The position numbers and the translations under genes were made by a program. Below, piece after piece: positions 35,936 through 47,133 of a stretch of DNA of 64,000 nt. The DNA comes from Gautieria morchelliformis. Lineage: Eukaryota; Basidiomycota; Agaricomycetes; Gomphales; Gomphaceae. The DNA lies in the NCBI GenBank assembly GCA_015179125.1, contig WHVA01000276.1:84083-148082 (forward strand), in the 5' to 3' direction. Numbering within the stretch: the stretch's first letter is position 1; each line of letters opens with the position of its first letter. The notes below the pieces were generated by a model. It worked only from the letters and a program-made list of their open reading frames with translations. It did no database searches and was not told where the DNA came from.

Positions 35936-36815
35936 GTAATGGGTTCGAAGAACCTTTATTCAGCTAATGATGAGTACATTGATGAAGAGGATCGGCTCGA
36001 CATGGATGCACACTACTTCCCAAGCTATCAGATGCTTGAGGCCAGGGTGCGTAAAGAGCTTAGCAAGTGCCAGCTCCACAAGGGCGAGCTCTGCAAAATA
36101 AACAAGCACAACAAGCATCAAAGGATTTCTAACGTCCTGCTCCGGGAACGGGTGGAAGCCTTGGTGCATCACAATATGTTGTTATATTTGCTTTATTCAT
36201 CATGTTTATCTACAGCAAAAAAATGAGCCTAACGTCACTATGACCATTCCAACAAAATCCCCGGCATTTGAATTATTTCACTTTGATATCGGCAACCCTC
36301 TTGAAAGGCCGGCTATGACACGGAAGGACCGACACCAAGTTACCCAGGGCCCTGCGAATCAGCAGCCAGCACCCACCACTCCAGTGATCAATATTGTCAT
36401 TCCTTTGGGTCGGAAGCTCAAGAATCTGCTTCAAGATGACTCTTCATCCCCCGCTGCCTCTCAAGGTAGCAAATTGAAGCGGGTTTATCATTCGCCATCG
36501 CCATCTGAAGCCAACCAATACGGTGATTTCAACCAGACCGTCGGGGCTTGGCTGGGTTCCATATCTAACACCCCTGATGCGAGACATATTGATCTTGAGG
36601 ATCTCCATAATAGGCTTGCTGAACATGGGTTCATTGATGTTCCGCTCATATTTCTCAACGGGTTACCTCGGGGCGAGCTCAAGACTACAATTGGACTCAA
36701 CCTGGTCACATATAGCTTCATATGCATGAGCCTGGAACAGCTCTTTGAAAAGCCATTGCAGGGTAGGGATAAGTGGGCAAAATTCATGTAGAGGGATAAC
36801 CGTTGGGCATAATGT

Positions 36816-37096
36816 GCACAACCAAAACCTGCATTGATTCACCGTGCTAACCATTTTCTTGGCTTCTAATATAGAGTAGACAATTTAGAACATGCTTTGA
36901 ATAGAAAACAATATGATCAGTTTACAGTGTACACTTGTACCTGGATAACACAAAACGCGCACAACCAAAACCTGCATTGATTCACCGTGCTAACCATTTT
37001 CTTGGCTTCTAATATAGAGTAGACAATTTAGAACATGGTTTGAATAGAAAACAACATGATCAGTTTACAGCGTACACTTGTACCTGGATAACATGG
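36816..37096 (+). repeat. Tandem duplication, period 143 bp, two units
   Basis: GCACAACCAAAACCTGCATT starts at 36816 and again at 36959, and about 138 bases are nearly identical in the two units. It lies directly next to the 3' end of transposase 2 and probably forms part of that element's end. Confidence 0.92.
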
Positions 37097-37097
37097 G

Positions 37098-38329
37098 CTA
37101 AAATTCGGTACACAGATAACTTGCATGTCCCATCCACCCTTGAGCCTTCTCTGGCGATATCGTTGCTAAGGCCGAGTTTATGAGATAATAAAGCATGGCA
37201 AAGTCTTTACTTTCCACTGCTGCTCTGAAATCTGTACTGTGACGCCGAATTACAGACTTGACATACGCAAAAGCTTCTTCGATAGGATTTAGATCAGGAG
37301 AATATGGTGGCAAATAATACAAGCGGACACCCCTTATAAAATGAGTTAGTTATTCACAATATACCAATAGAACTGATGAAAACTTACTTCGTTTCGCAGA
37401 GTGGTGCGATGTCATCTAAATGGTGTATTGCACAGTTATCCATAACCAGCACACTGCGCGGCTGGGGCCATGGGTTCATGTGCTCCAAGAGTTCTTCTAT
37501 ATAGCCAACAAAGGCATCACCATCATACGCACCTTCCCGAATATCAGTATGGATAATGCCTTGCATGCAGAGGGCCGGAAGCAATGAAATCCTTTGAAAA
37601 CATTAGCAGCATCTAATGAAAACATGGAAGTGTACATACCCTGGCCCATGAACAAATTTTGCACTAATTCGCGCACGCTCCCCTTTGTAAGCCCATCCAT
37701 ACAGCCTGTATGTAGTGCTGCAGTCGATCCGGCTTTCATCAATAAAAACAAGCCGTTCTGGTGATTCGGCACCAATCTGAGAACGATATCGGGCCCGTGA
37801 GTGTTCATTCCGTTCGGCCGCTGATTTGGAAAACTGAAAATAGACTGATAAGGTTAGATATTTCTAGTTAGCGGTGCCACAAACCCGTTTCCTCGTAAGG
37901 CCAAGTTCAATCAACGTGTCCCATATAGTTGACCTCCCAACAATAACACCATGGAGCTGCTGAAGCTCAACTTGCATCTCATCCAGATAGAGGTCAGGGT
38001 GTGATTCTAGAAGGACAAGCAAGAACTTCAAGTAAACAGCATCATTAGACTATATTGACTGTCAAATAAAGTATATTTACCTCGATTTCATGCTCTGTCA
38101 TGACCCTTCTCTTTCTTTTTGGCTCCTGCTGGTTTGGTGAGACAACTTCACCAGTTGTCTTCCACCAATACAGTGTGCTCTCGACAGCGCGTTGTGACAT
38201 GTTGAGGTTGCATGCGATCTGAGCGATTCGGTAGTGAAGGGTGTATTTTTGATAGACAACAAGCTCCCGGCGATCAGATGTATACATCCTGCGACAGGGA
38301 AGTTCAGCAGGTATTACCCTTCGAGGCAT
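37098..38329 (-). CDS. Tc1/mariner-like DD34E transposase 2, five exons, apparently intact
   Basis: Exons (minus) 38329-38081, 38049-37885, 37833-37640, 37591-37388 and 37332-37098 give about 348 residues without a stop. Helix-turn-helix: TLHYRIAQIACNLNMSQRAV. Catalytic residues: D in VFIDES, D in VLVMDNCAIHH, E in YSPDLNPIEE, with 34 residues between the last two. All four introns fall at the same positions and phases (0, 0, 2, 2) as in the 5783-6988 gene, although the proteins are clearly diverged. The start MPRRVIP was chosen because the next block already aligns with the other transposase. Terminal repeats were not defined; the 143-bp tandem repeat borders the stop codon. Confidence 0.87.
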
Positions 38330-38545
38330 GAGGGGTAGGTTTGCAGAATGGTCACATGATGTGACATCCTTTACCCACACTTGTAAATGCAGCCACTCAA
38401 CGGTCCCCATCTTCGCAGGTTTTCTTGCAATGTCAGCTATATGTCATGCTAATTCTACTCTTCCATTTACAGACCATCTGACTTTGGGATATCTCAGGAT
38501 TGCACAGAAGTACGCCCAATACTCAGCCCGGAACATTCCACACGT
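38330..38545. other. Upstream flank of transposase 2
   Basis: Presumably carries the promoter and left end of the element. No matching inverted repeat was found by eye. Confidence 0.3.
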
Positions 38546-39250
38546 TTGACAAATTTTCAACTGCAAGATATATACTTGAAGGGCACAATCATAATGTCAA
38601 CTCATTCATCTGATGCTTCCCCTCATTGTTTCTGCTGATGATGACAGACAGATCAAACTTTGGAGGCTGAGCGAAACCAAGGCTTGGGAAATCAACACCT
38701 GCCGTGGACATTTCAACAACATCTCTGGTGCTCATTTCCACCCTCAACAGGAACATACTCTGTCCGTCAGAGAGGACAAGACTATATGTGTTTGGGAGAT
38801 GGGCAAGAGCACAGCCCTTCAAACCTTGGACACAAGCATGATTGATTCTGGGTTATGGAATGTCATCCAGAGCTCAATTCTTTTGCTGCAGGTGTGTAAA
38901 TTCGTTGTGTGGTATATGTCATTGATGTGCTGCAGCTCATGATAACAGTCTCATTGTATTCAAACTCGAGCACGAGCGCCCTGTGTTCATGCTTCATCTT
39001 GACAACCTATATTACACCCAGGGAACAATATGTCCGACAGTATGATCTGAAAATGGACTCGGACGTAGGAGTACTCAGCATATGGAAGCTTGGCTATCAG
39101 TATATTCAGCCACAAATGCTCAGTTTCAATACCACTGAACACACCCGCGTACCGCCACCACTGGCACTGAGCTTGAAGGTGGAGATGTCGCTGACATGGG
39201 CCTGCCCCAAGAGCTTGAGATTTGGGGAGCAACTTCACCCACTTTCAGAG
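38546..39250 (+). pseudogene. Coatomer subunit alpha (COPA) gene fragment
   Basis: The plus strand reads an internal part of the alpha-COP WD40 region: [62 protein letters not shown], then an intron (GTGTGT...CTGCAG, about 38892-38936), [24 protein letters not shown], and in another frame QYVRQYDLKMDSDVGVLSIW. These blocks match the conserved order of alpha-COP, the COPI vesicle coat subunit. The first and last parts of the gene are missing, frameshifts occur near 38610 and 39015, and several residues expected in the family are lost. The kept intron points to duplication at DNA level. A functional copy must exist elsewhere, since COPI is essential. Confidence 0.8.
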
Positions 39251-39258
39251 CTGACACA

Positions 39259-39717
39259 TTGTTCCTCTTGTCACAAATTCAGCCCATATAGATATGTGTG
39301 TAGTATGCTGAAAATTATACTTTACCTGTGCAGCATGCAGACATAATAAGTCAACAACAAGCATGAAGTGTAGAAAATTCTATACCAAAGCAGACAACTT
39401 TCCTGAATGATTCTAAGAGATATTGAGTAGATAGGGGATCCCCCTTCATCAATATATTGTTTAAAGTATATAGCCCAGGCTGCGGGTGGCTGCCCGGGAA
39501 GAGCCGATGCATGTATATGCTGCAGAATGGCATTTCCATTGGGCTTATTTGAGAGCTCCCTTCATACATAGAATCACATTTATCTGTGTGTATATATATG
39601 ATACAAAATATTGGACCTTAACTCATCCTGGTTCACGAGTTTGAGCTCAAACAAAATTTCAATGAATTTTTAGCGCTAGTTTCAAAGTCCGCCTTCGGGA
39701 CCCAAAACAGCTGTAAA
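39259..39717 (-). repeat. Inverted copy of the 24307-24764 repeat
   Basis: See partner. On this side the repeat abuts the end of the COPA fragment. Confidence 0.85.
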
Positions 39718-41261
39718 AATGTTTCCTGGCAGTGCCTCTATTTATGGACGTGGAAGAATGGCACTGCTGAGGACAGCTTTGACCTGTGAAGGTTGTAATT
39801 AGCATGTGTCTGTTGCATTCCAACCCACCTATTTTGAAATGTTACCGCCAGCGAGCCCGAGCATGACCAGGGACCTTCTCAGAACCCAATAGTTTATCAG
39901 CCAATTGCCTTTCTCCAGGCTCTCGTCCAGTGATTATCGGTGAGCTCTGCCATGCAATTCAACCACACCCACATTCCCTCGATCCTCTGCCCCCTCCCCC
40001 CCCCCCCACCACGGGCGTGAGCGGAGATGCTGCTTGCTACTCGGAAACATTTTTACAATCAATATGGGCCATGGAATGTGTACGTGGAGTGATCGGGCAC
40101 AACCAAACTCACCTTCTGCTTGGTAATTGTAGTTTCGACTATGTTTGCTCCGTATCAGAAGCTTCAAGTTAATTCGGATTGTGGACATTCCGCTCACAGT
40201 GTACACTTCAGTTTTACGAACCCCACCATTTTCAGGCAGAGCAATTGACTTAAACACTCGCTACCCAATGCAGACTCACGGAATGATAATTTTGCAGATT
40301 GGGGAATAATTCATAATGGCTGCATCCATGCTCGCAATACATATACCTAGAATACACGACATCACAGTCGCAATCACAGCCAAGGGTGGGTATAATCACT
40401 TGTACATAGACTATCAAATGAAGCAAAAAATAGCCGGGTCAGCTGTCAGCCCTTCAAGTGGTCATATGAATGCATGGAGCCTCACACACGTCCTTCGCAT
40501 ACGCCTGGAACACAGCCATCCCCGTCATTTTCAGTGCGAGTCTATTCACCCTATGCGCAATTCGGCGAACTGCACCACGCGGCCTTCCATGCTCCTGTGC
40601 CCATCCTCGTCAGCACCAGGGCTGCACTTGCGCTCATCGCGCCCCATCCCCCTGTCCAGCATCATAGACATGCTGCGACTGCGGCACTCGCTTGGCAGCG
40701 CCATCCTTCCACAAGTCCATAAATAGTGTCTGAAACCATTTTTAAACCCCAATGCCATTGGCAATGGCACTTTGGTGCTCATGTATGTTCACTGGGAATA
40801 TTTTCTCGGGCTTCTGTGCAGTGGTCAACATTTGACTGCTACATGAAGGCCTGACGCCTTCAATCTGGGCACAGAAAAGTGACTTACATCAAGATACTGA
40901 GTTTGCATAATGACACCAGGGATCGCGCAATCGATGGAATGGAAAGATGGGTGTGATTCTACCGAATAGGAGTGGATCAATTGCATCACTCCCTTCCTCC
41001 TCTCTGATTCTATCATATCTATTTGGATTGTCGAGAGCACAACCGTTGTATTTGAAATACAACCGCTTACCCCAGGCTTCTTTTCCTGTGATCCGTGAGG
41101 TGTTGGTTCGTGCTTCTCAGACGCATTTGCTGAACAGGTGTGCCTTGGATGCCATCAGGTATCAACATTTTTGACACGTTTTAGACTCTATAATGCCGTT
41201 CTCATGGTATCGGACTCAATGCAGTTGTGCATTAGGATAACTATTCATGGAATGACCCAAG
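39718..41261. other. Unassigned sequence
   Basis: Includes a C-run (39983-40009) and His/Pro/Ser-rich open frames around 40316-40726 in several overlapping frames, which suggests non-coding low-complexity DNA. No gene recognised. Confidence 0.3.
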
Positions 41262-41350
41262 TCGCCAGACTGTGTGAAATGACTATGCGCTTCTGGCACC
41301 AACGACCTCTTCGGTTCGAATCCCATGCAAGGCTGGCGTTCATTTTTTAT
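41262..41350 (+). other. tRNA-related sequence (copy 1)
   Basis: CGCCAG near the start pairs with CTGGCG near the end. It contains a B-box-like GGTTCGAATCC and an A-box-like AAATGACTATGCGC, and is followed by T6 (Pol III terminator-like, 41343-41348). A diverged copy lies on minus at 63431-63517, sharing also the T-rich tail. A normal anticodon arm cannot be folded, so it is a decayed tRNA gene or the head of a tRNA-derived SINE. Confidence 0.45.
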
Positions 41351-41383
41351 CATATTTCTTTCACTGCAGAAAGTGCCAGCACC

Positions 41384-41608
41384 TAAAAATCAGATGAAAC
41401 GGAACTTGAGTTTCAGTACAAAACCAGCTAAAAATCAGTACTTGAGCACTGATTTTTAGCTCCTGAAGCATTCTCAGCCCCTTCGACCATGAACTGATTT
41501 CTAGTAGTGACAATGTCCCACTTTGTACTGTTTTTTTAGCTCAAAAAGAACTTAATTCTAGCTTGTTTAGCACTAATAAAAAGTACATTCAGTACTAATT
41601 TTTAGGTA
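41384..41608. mobile_element. Small MITE-like hairpin element
   Basis: Ends read ACCTAAAAATCAG and its near reverse complement (TACTAATTTTTAGGT). Internal perfect 13-bp arms GCTAAAAATCAGT / ACTGATTTTTAGC (41427-41439, 41448-41460) repeat the terminal motif. About 225 bp, non-coding. No clear target duplication. Confidence 0.45.
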
Positions 41609-43714
41609 CACACATCATTGCCTAGCGAGCATATGTGAACCGGTACTGGATGGAAACAGGATGGAAATAGAGAGGTATGCAGCCACAAGGAAAATTCACT
41701 CGACGTGGCGAAGAAGCGACATCAACTATTAAAACTCAGTCAGAAATGCCAGCCTGAACAAAGTCAGGGAGTCTGTTGCCCGTGCAGGATATGGCAGAGG
41801 CCTCAACGACCACTACGCCCAGCGCATTCGGCATGATGAGTTTGACATTGCCCTTGACAAGGGCTTTCCGCAAGAGTGACGACCCCAAGTATTCAGAGGA
41901 CAGTGATGAAATTGACGATGAGGCAGATGAGGGTCAAGAACAACATACAGGTACACCCGTATTACCTGCATGACATTCACTTTCATCTAGATCACCTGAC
42001 CAAGTCAATCATCGCTCGATGTCAAAGTCACCAATGCTAGCAACCTCCATACAGGTAAAATTTGAAAGTGAGTGCTGGGAGTCCTAATGTTGAGGCAGAC
42101 CGAGGAGCTGCATACCCCACCCACCTTAGCATCGTTACCTCTTTGGCAGACATTGATCATGATGTGAGCATTCTGAATGAGAGCCATGCTAGTGATAAAT
42201 CCGCCAGCTCACGTCCCTGGTCTCCTGCTGATGACATGCACCTGGGAGTTGCCTCGCCTCGAAGCCACCAAGGCTCTGTTCCTCCTTCTACTCCCAACCC
42301 CAGTTTTCCCCCTTCACCATCTAATATGGCATCATTCACATCTACAGCACCCCTCACCATCATCAAGGGCAGCCCTGTCTCATCGCCCTCTACCCCACAA
42401 CATCCTGTTTCGCCTCCCGCCATTTCCTTCACAGGAGTTCCTCCTCCAGGACATCCCCCGGTGCATCTGCAATATGCACTGCATCCATGCCAGTATCGGC
42501 CACGGTCAAGAGAAGATGCAAAGAGCCACAGAGTCGGTATATCTGGCCGCTCAACCTTGAGCATGAAATGAATCAGACCTCTTAAGCCCTCTGAGTACGA
42601 CCCACCATTTGCTGGATGTTTGTATGCGCTGTTGAGAACAGACATGGCAAGAGAGCCACCCTGCTCCACAGCCTGGGTGGTCTCGTGGAATGAGAGTAAG
42701 CTAGGGTGTAGAGCATACATCCTAAGGAATAAAGCAGGAGCAAACATGATAAGATTGACAGAAGGAACAGTGTAACACCTCTATGTGCACCCAAATGTCA
42801 ACCTTTTCATCTAGTGTGCTGCGGGTCTTGGTATTGAATTGTTCTGGTACCCGATCAGGTATTGCAGAGGCACAAAACCCATATAGGCTGGACGTTGCGT
42901 CAGCACACTTGTGGCTCATGATATAAAATATTGTAATGGTGATATGAGCACATACATATATTGCCAACGACACCACGTGGAGGACATTTGGCCACAGAGA
43001 TATAGGCTCGATTTGCACGAGCTGAATCAAGTCTAGCGATGCCCCGGATATAGTGAGCGGTGCATTTGACAGCTTCATCTGCACAAGCGCATATATCAAC
43101 CCCTCCATGAATAAACAGTTGAAGACACTCATACCAATGCAAGTTGTGCTTACTGGCAGCACTATATCCCTCTTTATCACATGGCGGGACTGTCAGCCAG
43201 CATCATTTGCAGGACTCCTGCTATGCTGGTGCCAAGGTGAGTTGGTTATTGAACAACAGCTAGCTCAGTGGATCACAATGAAGAATTTCTTACTTGTGAC
43301 ACAGGGCAAAGCTATATTGCAGTTATATGGTGAGGGTGATCCAACGGGCCATGATGAGACTTTCAGCAGTATTCAAGTCTCCATGAAGGTTATTTTCATG
43401 AGAGCCGATGAGGACTACAAAGTGAAATTAGGTATGCTCATGTAGCATTCAACTGGACTTGGTCACTCATCGTCATGTAGCCAAAGCTGAGAATCGACCC
43501 AAGTCTCAACACCGATACAACATCCAAACAGCAGACAAAGTACAGCCAAGAGATTGTAAGAATTTGGAACAATCAGTGGAATTCCTTAGTCTGGAGAACT
43601 GAACCCAAGCTGACGGAAGATGAGGAAGACAAAGGACCTGTAAAAAAACCACGAACCTCTGGAGACACTCAAGAAGAATCGCCTTATGCTACGCTAGCTC
43701 TCCCATGGTGGGAA
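41609..43714. other. Unassigned region with low-complexity open frames
   Basis: A plus-strand frame (42062-42571) is Ser/Pro/His-rich (SPSTPQHPVSPPAISFTGVP). A minus-strand frame (42722-43180) has one hydrophobic stretch (VLHVVSLAIYVCAHITITIF) that could span a membrane. I could not decide which strand is coding or name a product. Confidence 0.25.
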
Positions 43715-44062
43715 CTCCAGTGCCTGACCCTTGATCTTCCCGACGAACTGAAAAGCCGTCGCATTTCACCGGTCTTCCATTCCAGCCTCGTACGGCATTA
43801 CGAGGCTAACAACAACGAATTGTTCCCTCGTCGTGAGGCCAAGTCATTTTATTACTTCGGAGCAAATGACGACGAGGAGTGGCTCGTCGACGAGATTATC
43901 GCACATTGATGGATAAACTCGACGGACCTGGAATTCCAGGTCCGTTGGACCCTAGGTGACGTGACATGGGAACCCATGTCGTCCTGCAAGGACCTTGAAG
44001 CCCTGGATAGCTACCTAGAGCTTCGGGGGATGGGCAAGCCACGCGACCTCCCCAGACGCCGC
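43715..44062 (+). pseudogene. 3' end of a gypsy polyprotein (chromodomain)
   Basis: Reads DELKSRRISPVFHSSLVRHY, FYYFGANDDEEWLVDEIIAH, TGA (43907-43909), then LEFQVRWTLGDVTWEPMSSC and a stop at 44060-44062. 'PVFHSSLVRHY' is the integrase C-terminal segment, and 'W-V-E-I..H...F.VRW.....TWEP' is a chromodomain fold pattern that directs gypsy integration to histone marks (family knowledge). The upstream RT and integrase are not present next to it. Confidence 0.8.
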
Positions 44063-44188
44063 TAGACGCATCTGTCACGTGCAGACCACATGACGCACCG
44101 GCCACGGCGTGGTTAAATTTTCACCTCGGATCTTTCCGAGGGCGCATCGCTTCTTGGAAGCTACCACCACCATCATCTACCCACGAAG

Positions 44189-46162
44189 ATGATGCCCCCC
44201 AAAGATGGGATGGACGTTGACCCGTCAACGTCCACAACGCGAACAACGGCCCGGAGACAAGGGGCCGCGGACATTCTCCGTGCTCCGATAGACCAGGAGC
44301 ACTGGACTATCATGGGATGGGAGGACGCCCTCGCCATCGTCCAGGTGGACGATTGTGCAACGTGCGCGGACTATGCCGTGCACCTAAGGGCAGCGACAGG
44401 CACCCGCAAGGTCAAACTGCGGGACAAAGACATCGGCGACGCCGTCGATGCAGCGTGGGGATGGCTCCCAAGGGGAATTGCGCGTGACACGTGAGAGGAG
44501 CCCCTCCGGGACGTCCACAACCTCAAAAAAGAGGTCAAGGAGCTAGAACGCGCGGTCGAGGACCGCGACGACGCGCTCGCAACCGAGCGCGCCAGGATCA
44601 AGGAGCTGGAGCAGCAGCTGAGTGCAGCCCAGCTCCAGGTTACCCTGGTCCATGCTGCCTCAAAAAGGCCACGACATGACCCAGCCACAGACCCAGTGGC
44701 CGGGCCATCTTCACCTCGCGCGACGGCGACGTTGGGGCTCGCATCCCGATTGTCGGCGCCGACGCCGACCACGACAACAACAGAAGGGCAGAGCGCACCT
44801 TCCGACTCTGCGTACAGCATCCCAGATGGATGGGACTCCGACTCGTCCGTCTGGAAGATGTACGACCCCGAACGGGCACAACGGCTGGCAGAGCAGCCAA
44901 AGAAGAAGCGCAAGAAATTGCGCGGCTCCATCCACACCATCAATGGGCTAGCCATTGCGAAGGAAAGCGCGATCAGCGCTTACCTAGCGGCGTCATCGTC
45001 GCACACCATCCACGACCCTGCCCTTCAGCGGCGGATAGCACAGGTCGAGGCCCAGTACATCGGGCCTGGCGTGGCCCTACCTCCGCCGGCGGGGACAGTT
45101 GAGTCGGTTTACCCTCCCTACCTGGGGGAGGGAAGGCTCATCCCACTCGGAGATCCACCGATCTCCGAGACGGGCCTCCTACCACGACCGGTAGGAAAGG
45201 CCCAACAACGTCGTACCCAATGGTACGACATCTGCCCGCTCGACGAACCCCGCTTCGTCGAACTCATAGCGCGGGCAAAAGAAACGCCTCAGATCGTGCG
45301 TACACGCGAGATGATCAGTGTATTCAAACGCATCGAGCGCGAACAACGTGCTCGCAATCCCAAAATGGATTGTCTCGTGATAGCAGGTGGCACCCCGCAC
45401 GATATCGCGGCCATCCTGAAGGGTTGGATACACAACCCTGAAGGAATCCCATCTGCCATCCGTGGCAACGCGGATGGCACCTTCAACCTAGACGACATGG
45501 ACGTCTGGATGTGGTTGAAGGCCCTTGCACCCCGGGTCAAAGAGGTCGCATCACCGCTCAGGGCGAGGCTACTTGACCTCTTCGGCTCGACGGACCAATG
45601 GTCGAGCCTCGTCGACGCCAGGGAAGTGCTGACCCCTCAGAGCACCACCCTGCGGCTCTCGATCACGGGTCCGTTCCCCGTGGAGGGCCGAGCCGGCCCC
45701 GACATCCCACTCGCGGAGATCGCGAGATGGCTGGCCCGCTACGCGGGAGTCACTCGCGAGCGAGTGGCGCGCATTGAACATTACGTTCAGCGCAGCATCA
45801 CCGGCGCGGAATTCAGCGCCACCACCCGTGAGGGCCAACAAAAGGTCATCGAGACCAGCCACGTAAGGGCCGCAGTACCGCAACCCCTCACTCATGCTCA
45901 GCTCGACCAAGAGCTGGCGCGCTTCCGGCCCCCTCCTCAAACAGAGGACCCGGCCGTTGAGGCCATGCTCCGTGAGGACACGGGCCCCAGCGCCCCAGCT
46001 GAGACCGCCGCGAGTGGTGATGCCGACCAGCATCACCCGATCACCACCGACGACGCGGAGGTGCCCCCGGAGGAGTCACGTGCTCCTCCGGCCCCATATG
46101 ACGACGACGTTGTCATATCGGCCACTCTAGAGGACTCCCTCATGGACGACCTCTATGAGTAG
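44189..46162 (+). pseudogene. Long accessory reading frame downstream of the gypsy pol
   Basis: A 657-codon frame from MMPPKDGMDVDPSTS (44189) to the stop at 46162, broken only by TGA at 44492-44494. Region 1 has MGWEDALAIVQVDDCATCAD. Then a heptad-rich stretch (LKKEVKELERAVEDRDDALA and EQQL) predicts a coiled coil, followed by a Ser/Thr/Pro linker. A globular-looking part follows: WYDICPLDEPRFVELI, VFKRIEREQRARNPKMDCLV, DVWMWLKALAPRV. The tail is acidic. Codon use is GC-rich like the pol end. It lies between pol and the polypurine tract, so it belongs to the element. Function unknown; a late structural or env-position gene is a guess. Confidence 0.7.
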
Positions 46163-46197
46163 TAGTCAACCCTATAGTTATCTATAGAGGGGGAGGG

Positions 46198-46430
46198 TGT
46201 AAATAACCGGTATATCTACATGTACAATAGTTATTACATAATCCCAGTGGGCCCCTTAGGGACCCACTGTATAGTTTATGTGTGGGAACCGGCCAGCGGC
46301 CCCCATCGCATCTTACTCTTACCTGTCACTACGTAGCATTCAGAATACCACTCATTGGTCAAGTTCTGCAGTGCCCTTGTGATACAAGGTCCTAAGATCG
46401 ACATCTTTATATAAAAGCAAGGGACGTTAT
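46198..46430 (+). repeat. Start of the 3' LTR of the second gypsy element (partial)
   Basis: A purine tract TAGAGGGGGAGGG (46185-46197) is followed by TGTAAATAACCGG at 46198, the expected LTR start. A TTTATATAAAAG lies at 46404-46415. The right end could not be fixed because no second LTR or target duplication is in the window. Confidence 0.6.
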
Positions 46431-47133
46431 ATTCGATGAGTCCAATCATATCGAAGAGTCACCATACATGCAACAGATAATGATGACTTACCCGATCTTT
46501 GGACAAAGAATCTGACCACCACTTTCACTTGAGCCACGATACCATCACCAGATGCATCCGACACACCGAATCAAGATCCATGCATCACATTCACACCATC
46601 GAGATACGCACCGATCTCTATTGATGAATCTGAATCCGATCACATGCCAAGTGAGCCAACCACCGACGTCACTTCGAATGAAGGATCGGATGAAACAGAG
46701 CATGCACCTAAGGATTTTGAGCAAGGTCCCTGGCTCGACCCCAATAATTCCACATATGGTCGGGGCAAACACCTACAGACGCTGCAAACGGAGATGGCCG
46801 CAATGGCCTTTGGAATTGCAGATCTCAAATACACAGAGAGCGTATTCGTGACTGTAGCAGAAGATGTGCCAAACAGTTACAGAGAGGCGATGAACTCACC
46901 AGAAGCAGAATACTGGAGTCCCTCGTGCCAGGCGGAATATGATACCCTCATGGGTTACCATACATGGACACTAGTAGAGAGACCTCCCAACACCAACATC
47001 GTTGGAAACAGATGGGTCTTCAAAATCAAACGAGACAACCTAGGAGCAGTCAACAAATTCAAGTCGAGACTCGTTGCACAAGGATTCACACAAATCGAGG
47101 GACTCGACTTCAATGAGACATTCTCACCTACTA

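Larger units (their letters stand above)
26296..36791 (+). pseudogene. Second member of the 8458-10155 gene family, split by insertions
   Basis: N-terminal coding sequence starts MAKTSSK at 26296, has a TGA at 26317-26319, then runs to 26521 (SDVPEGSEPEDEEAVS), where an 8.1-kb gypsy element interrupts it. Coding resumes in the same frame at 34616 (SRKETSDYDPMAAPSEESNS). It continues through exon-like blocks TLEEVTQALYSIIGCTDIHK (34915-35145), KELLGAKNSMETLL (about 35260), then DEYIDEEDRLDMDAHYFPSY and ELSKCQLHKGELCKINKHNK (35939-36170), and VTMTIPTKSPAF to the stop at 36791. The order and the Cys-Lys-x-Asn-Lys block parallel the 8.5-kb gene. A further 600-bp foreign-looking segment (35360-35930) interrupts it. 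It cannot encode a complete protein now. Confidence 0.65.

Noticed and set aside
39983-40009. C-run as a regulatory or structural element
   Set aside because: A plain homopolymer-rich tract in an unassigned region; nothing else supports a function.
41262-41350. Functional tRNA gene
   Set aside because: B box and T-run are present, but no canonical anticodon arm or T stem can be drawn; called tRNA-related instead.
43896-44105. Minus-strand frame over the chromodomain end
   Set aside because: Shadow of the plus-strand pol end, which has clear integrase and chromodomain motifs.
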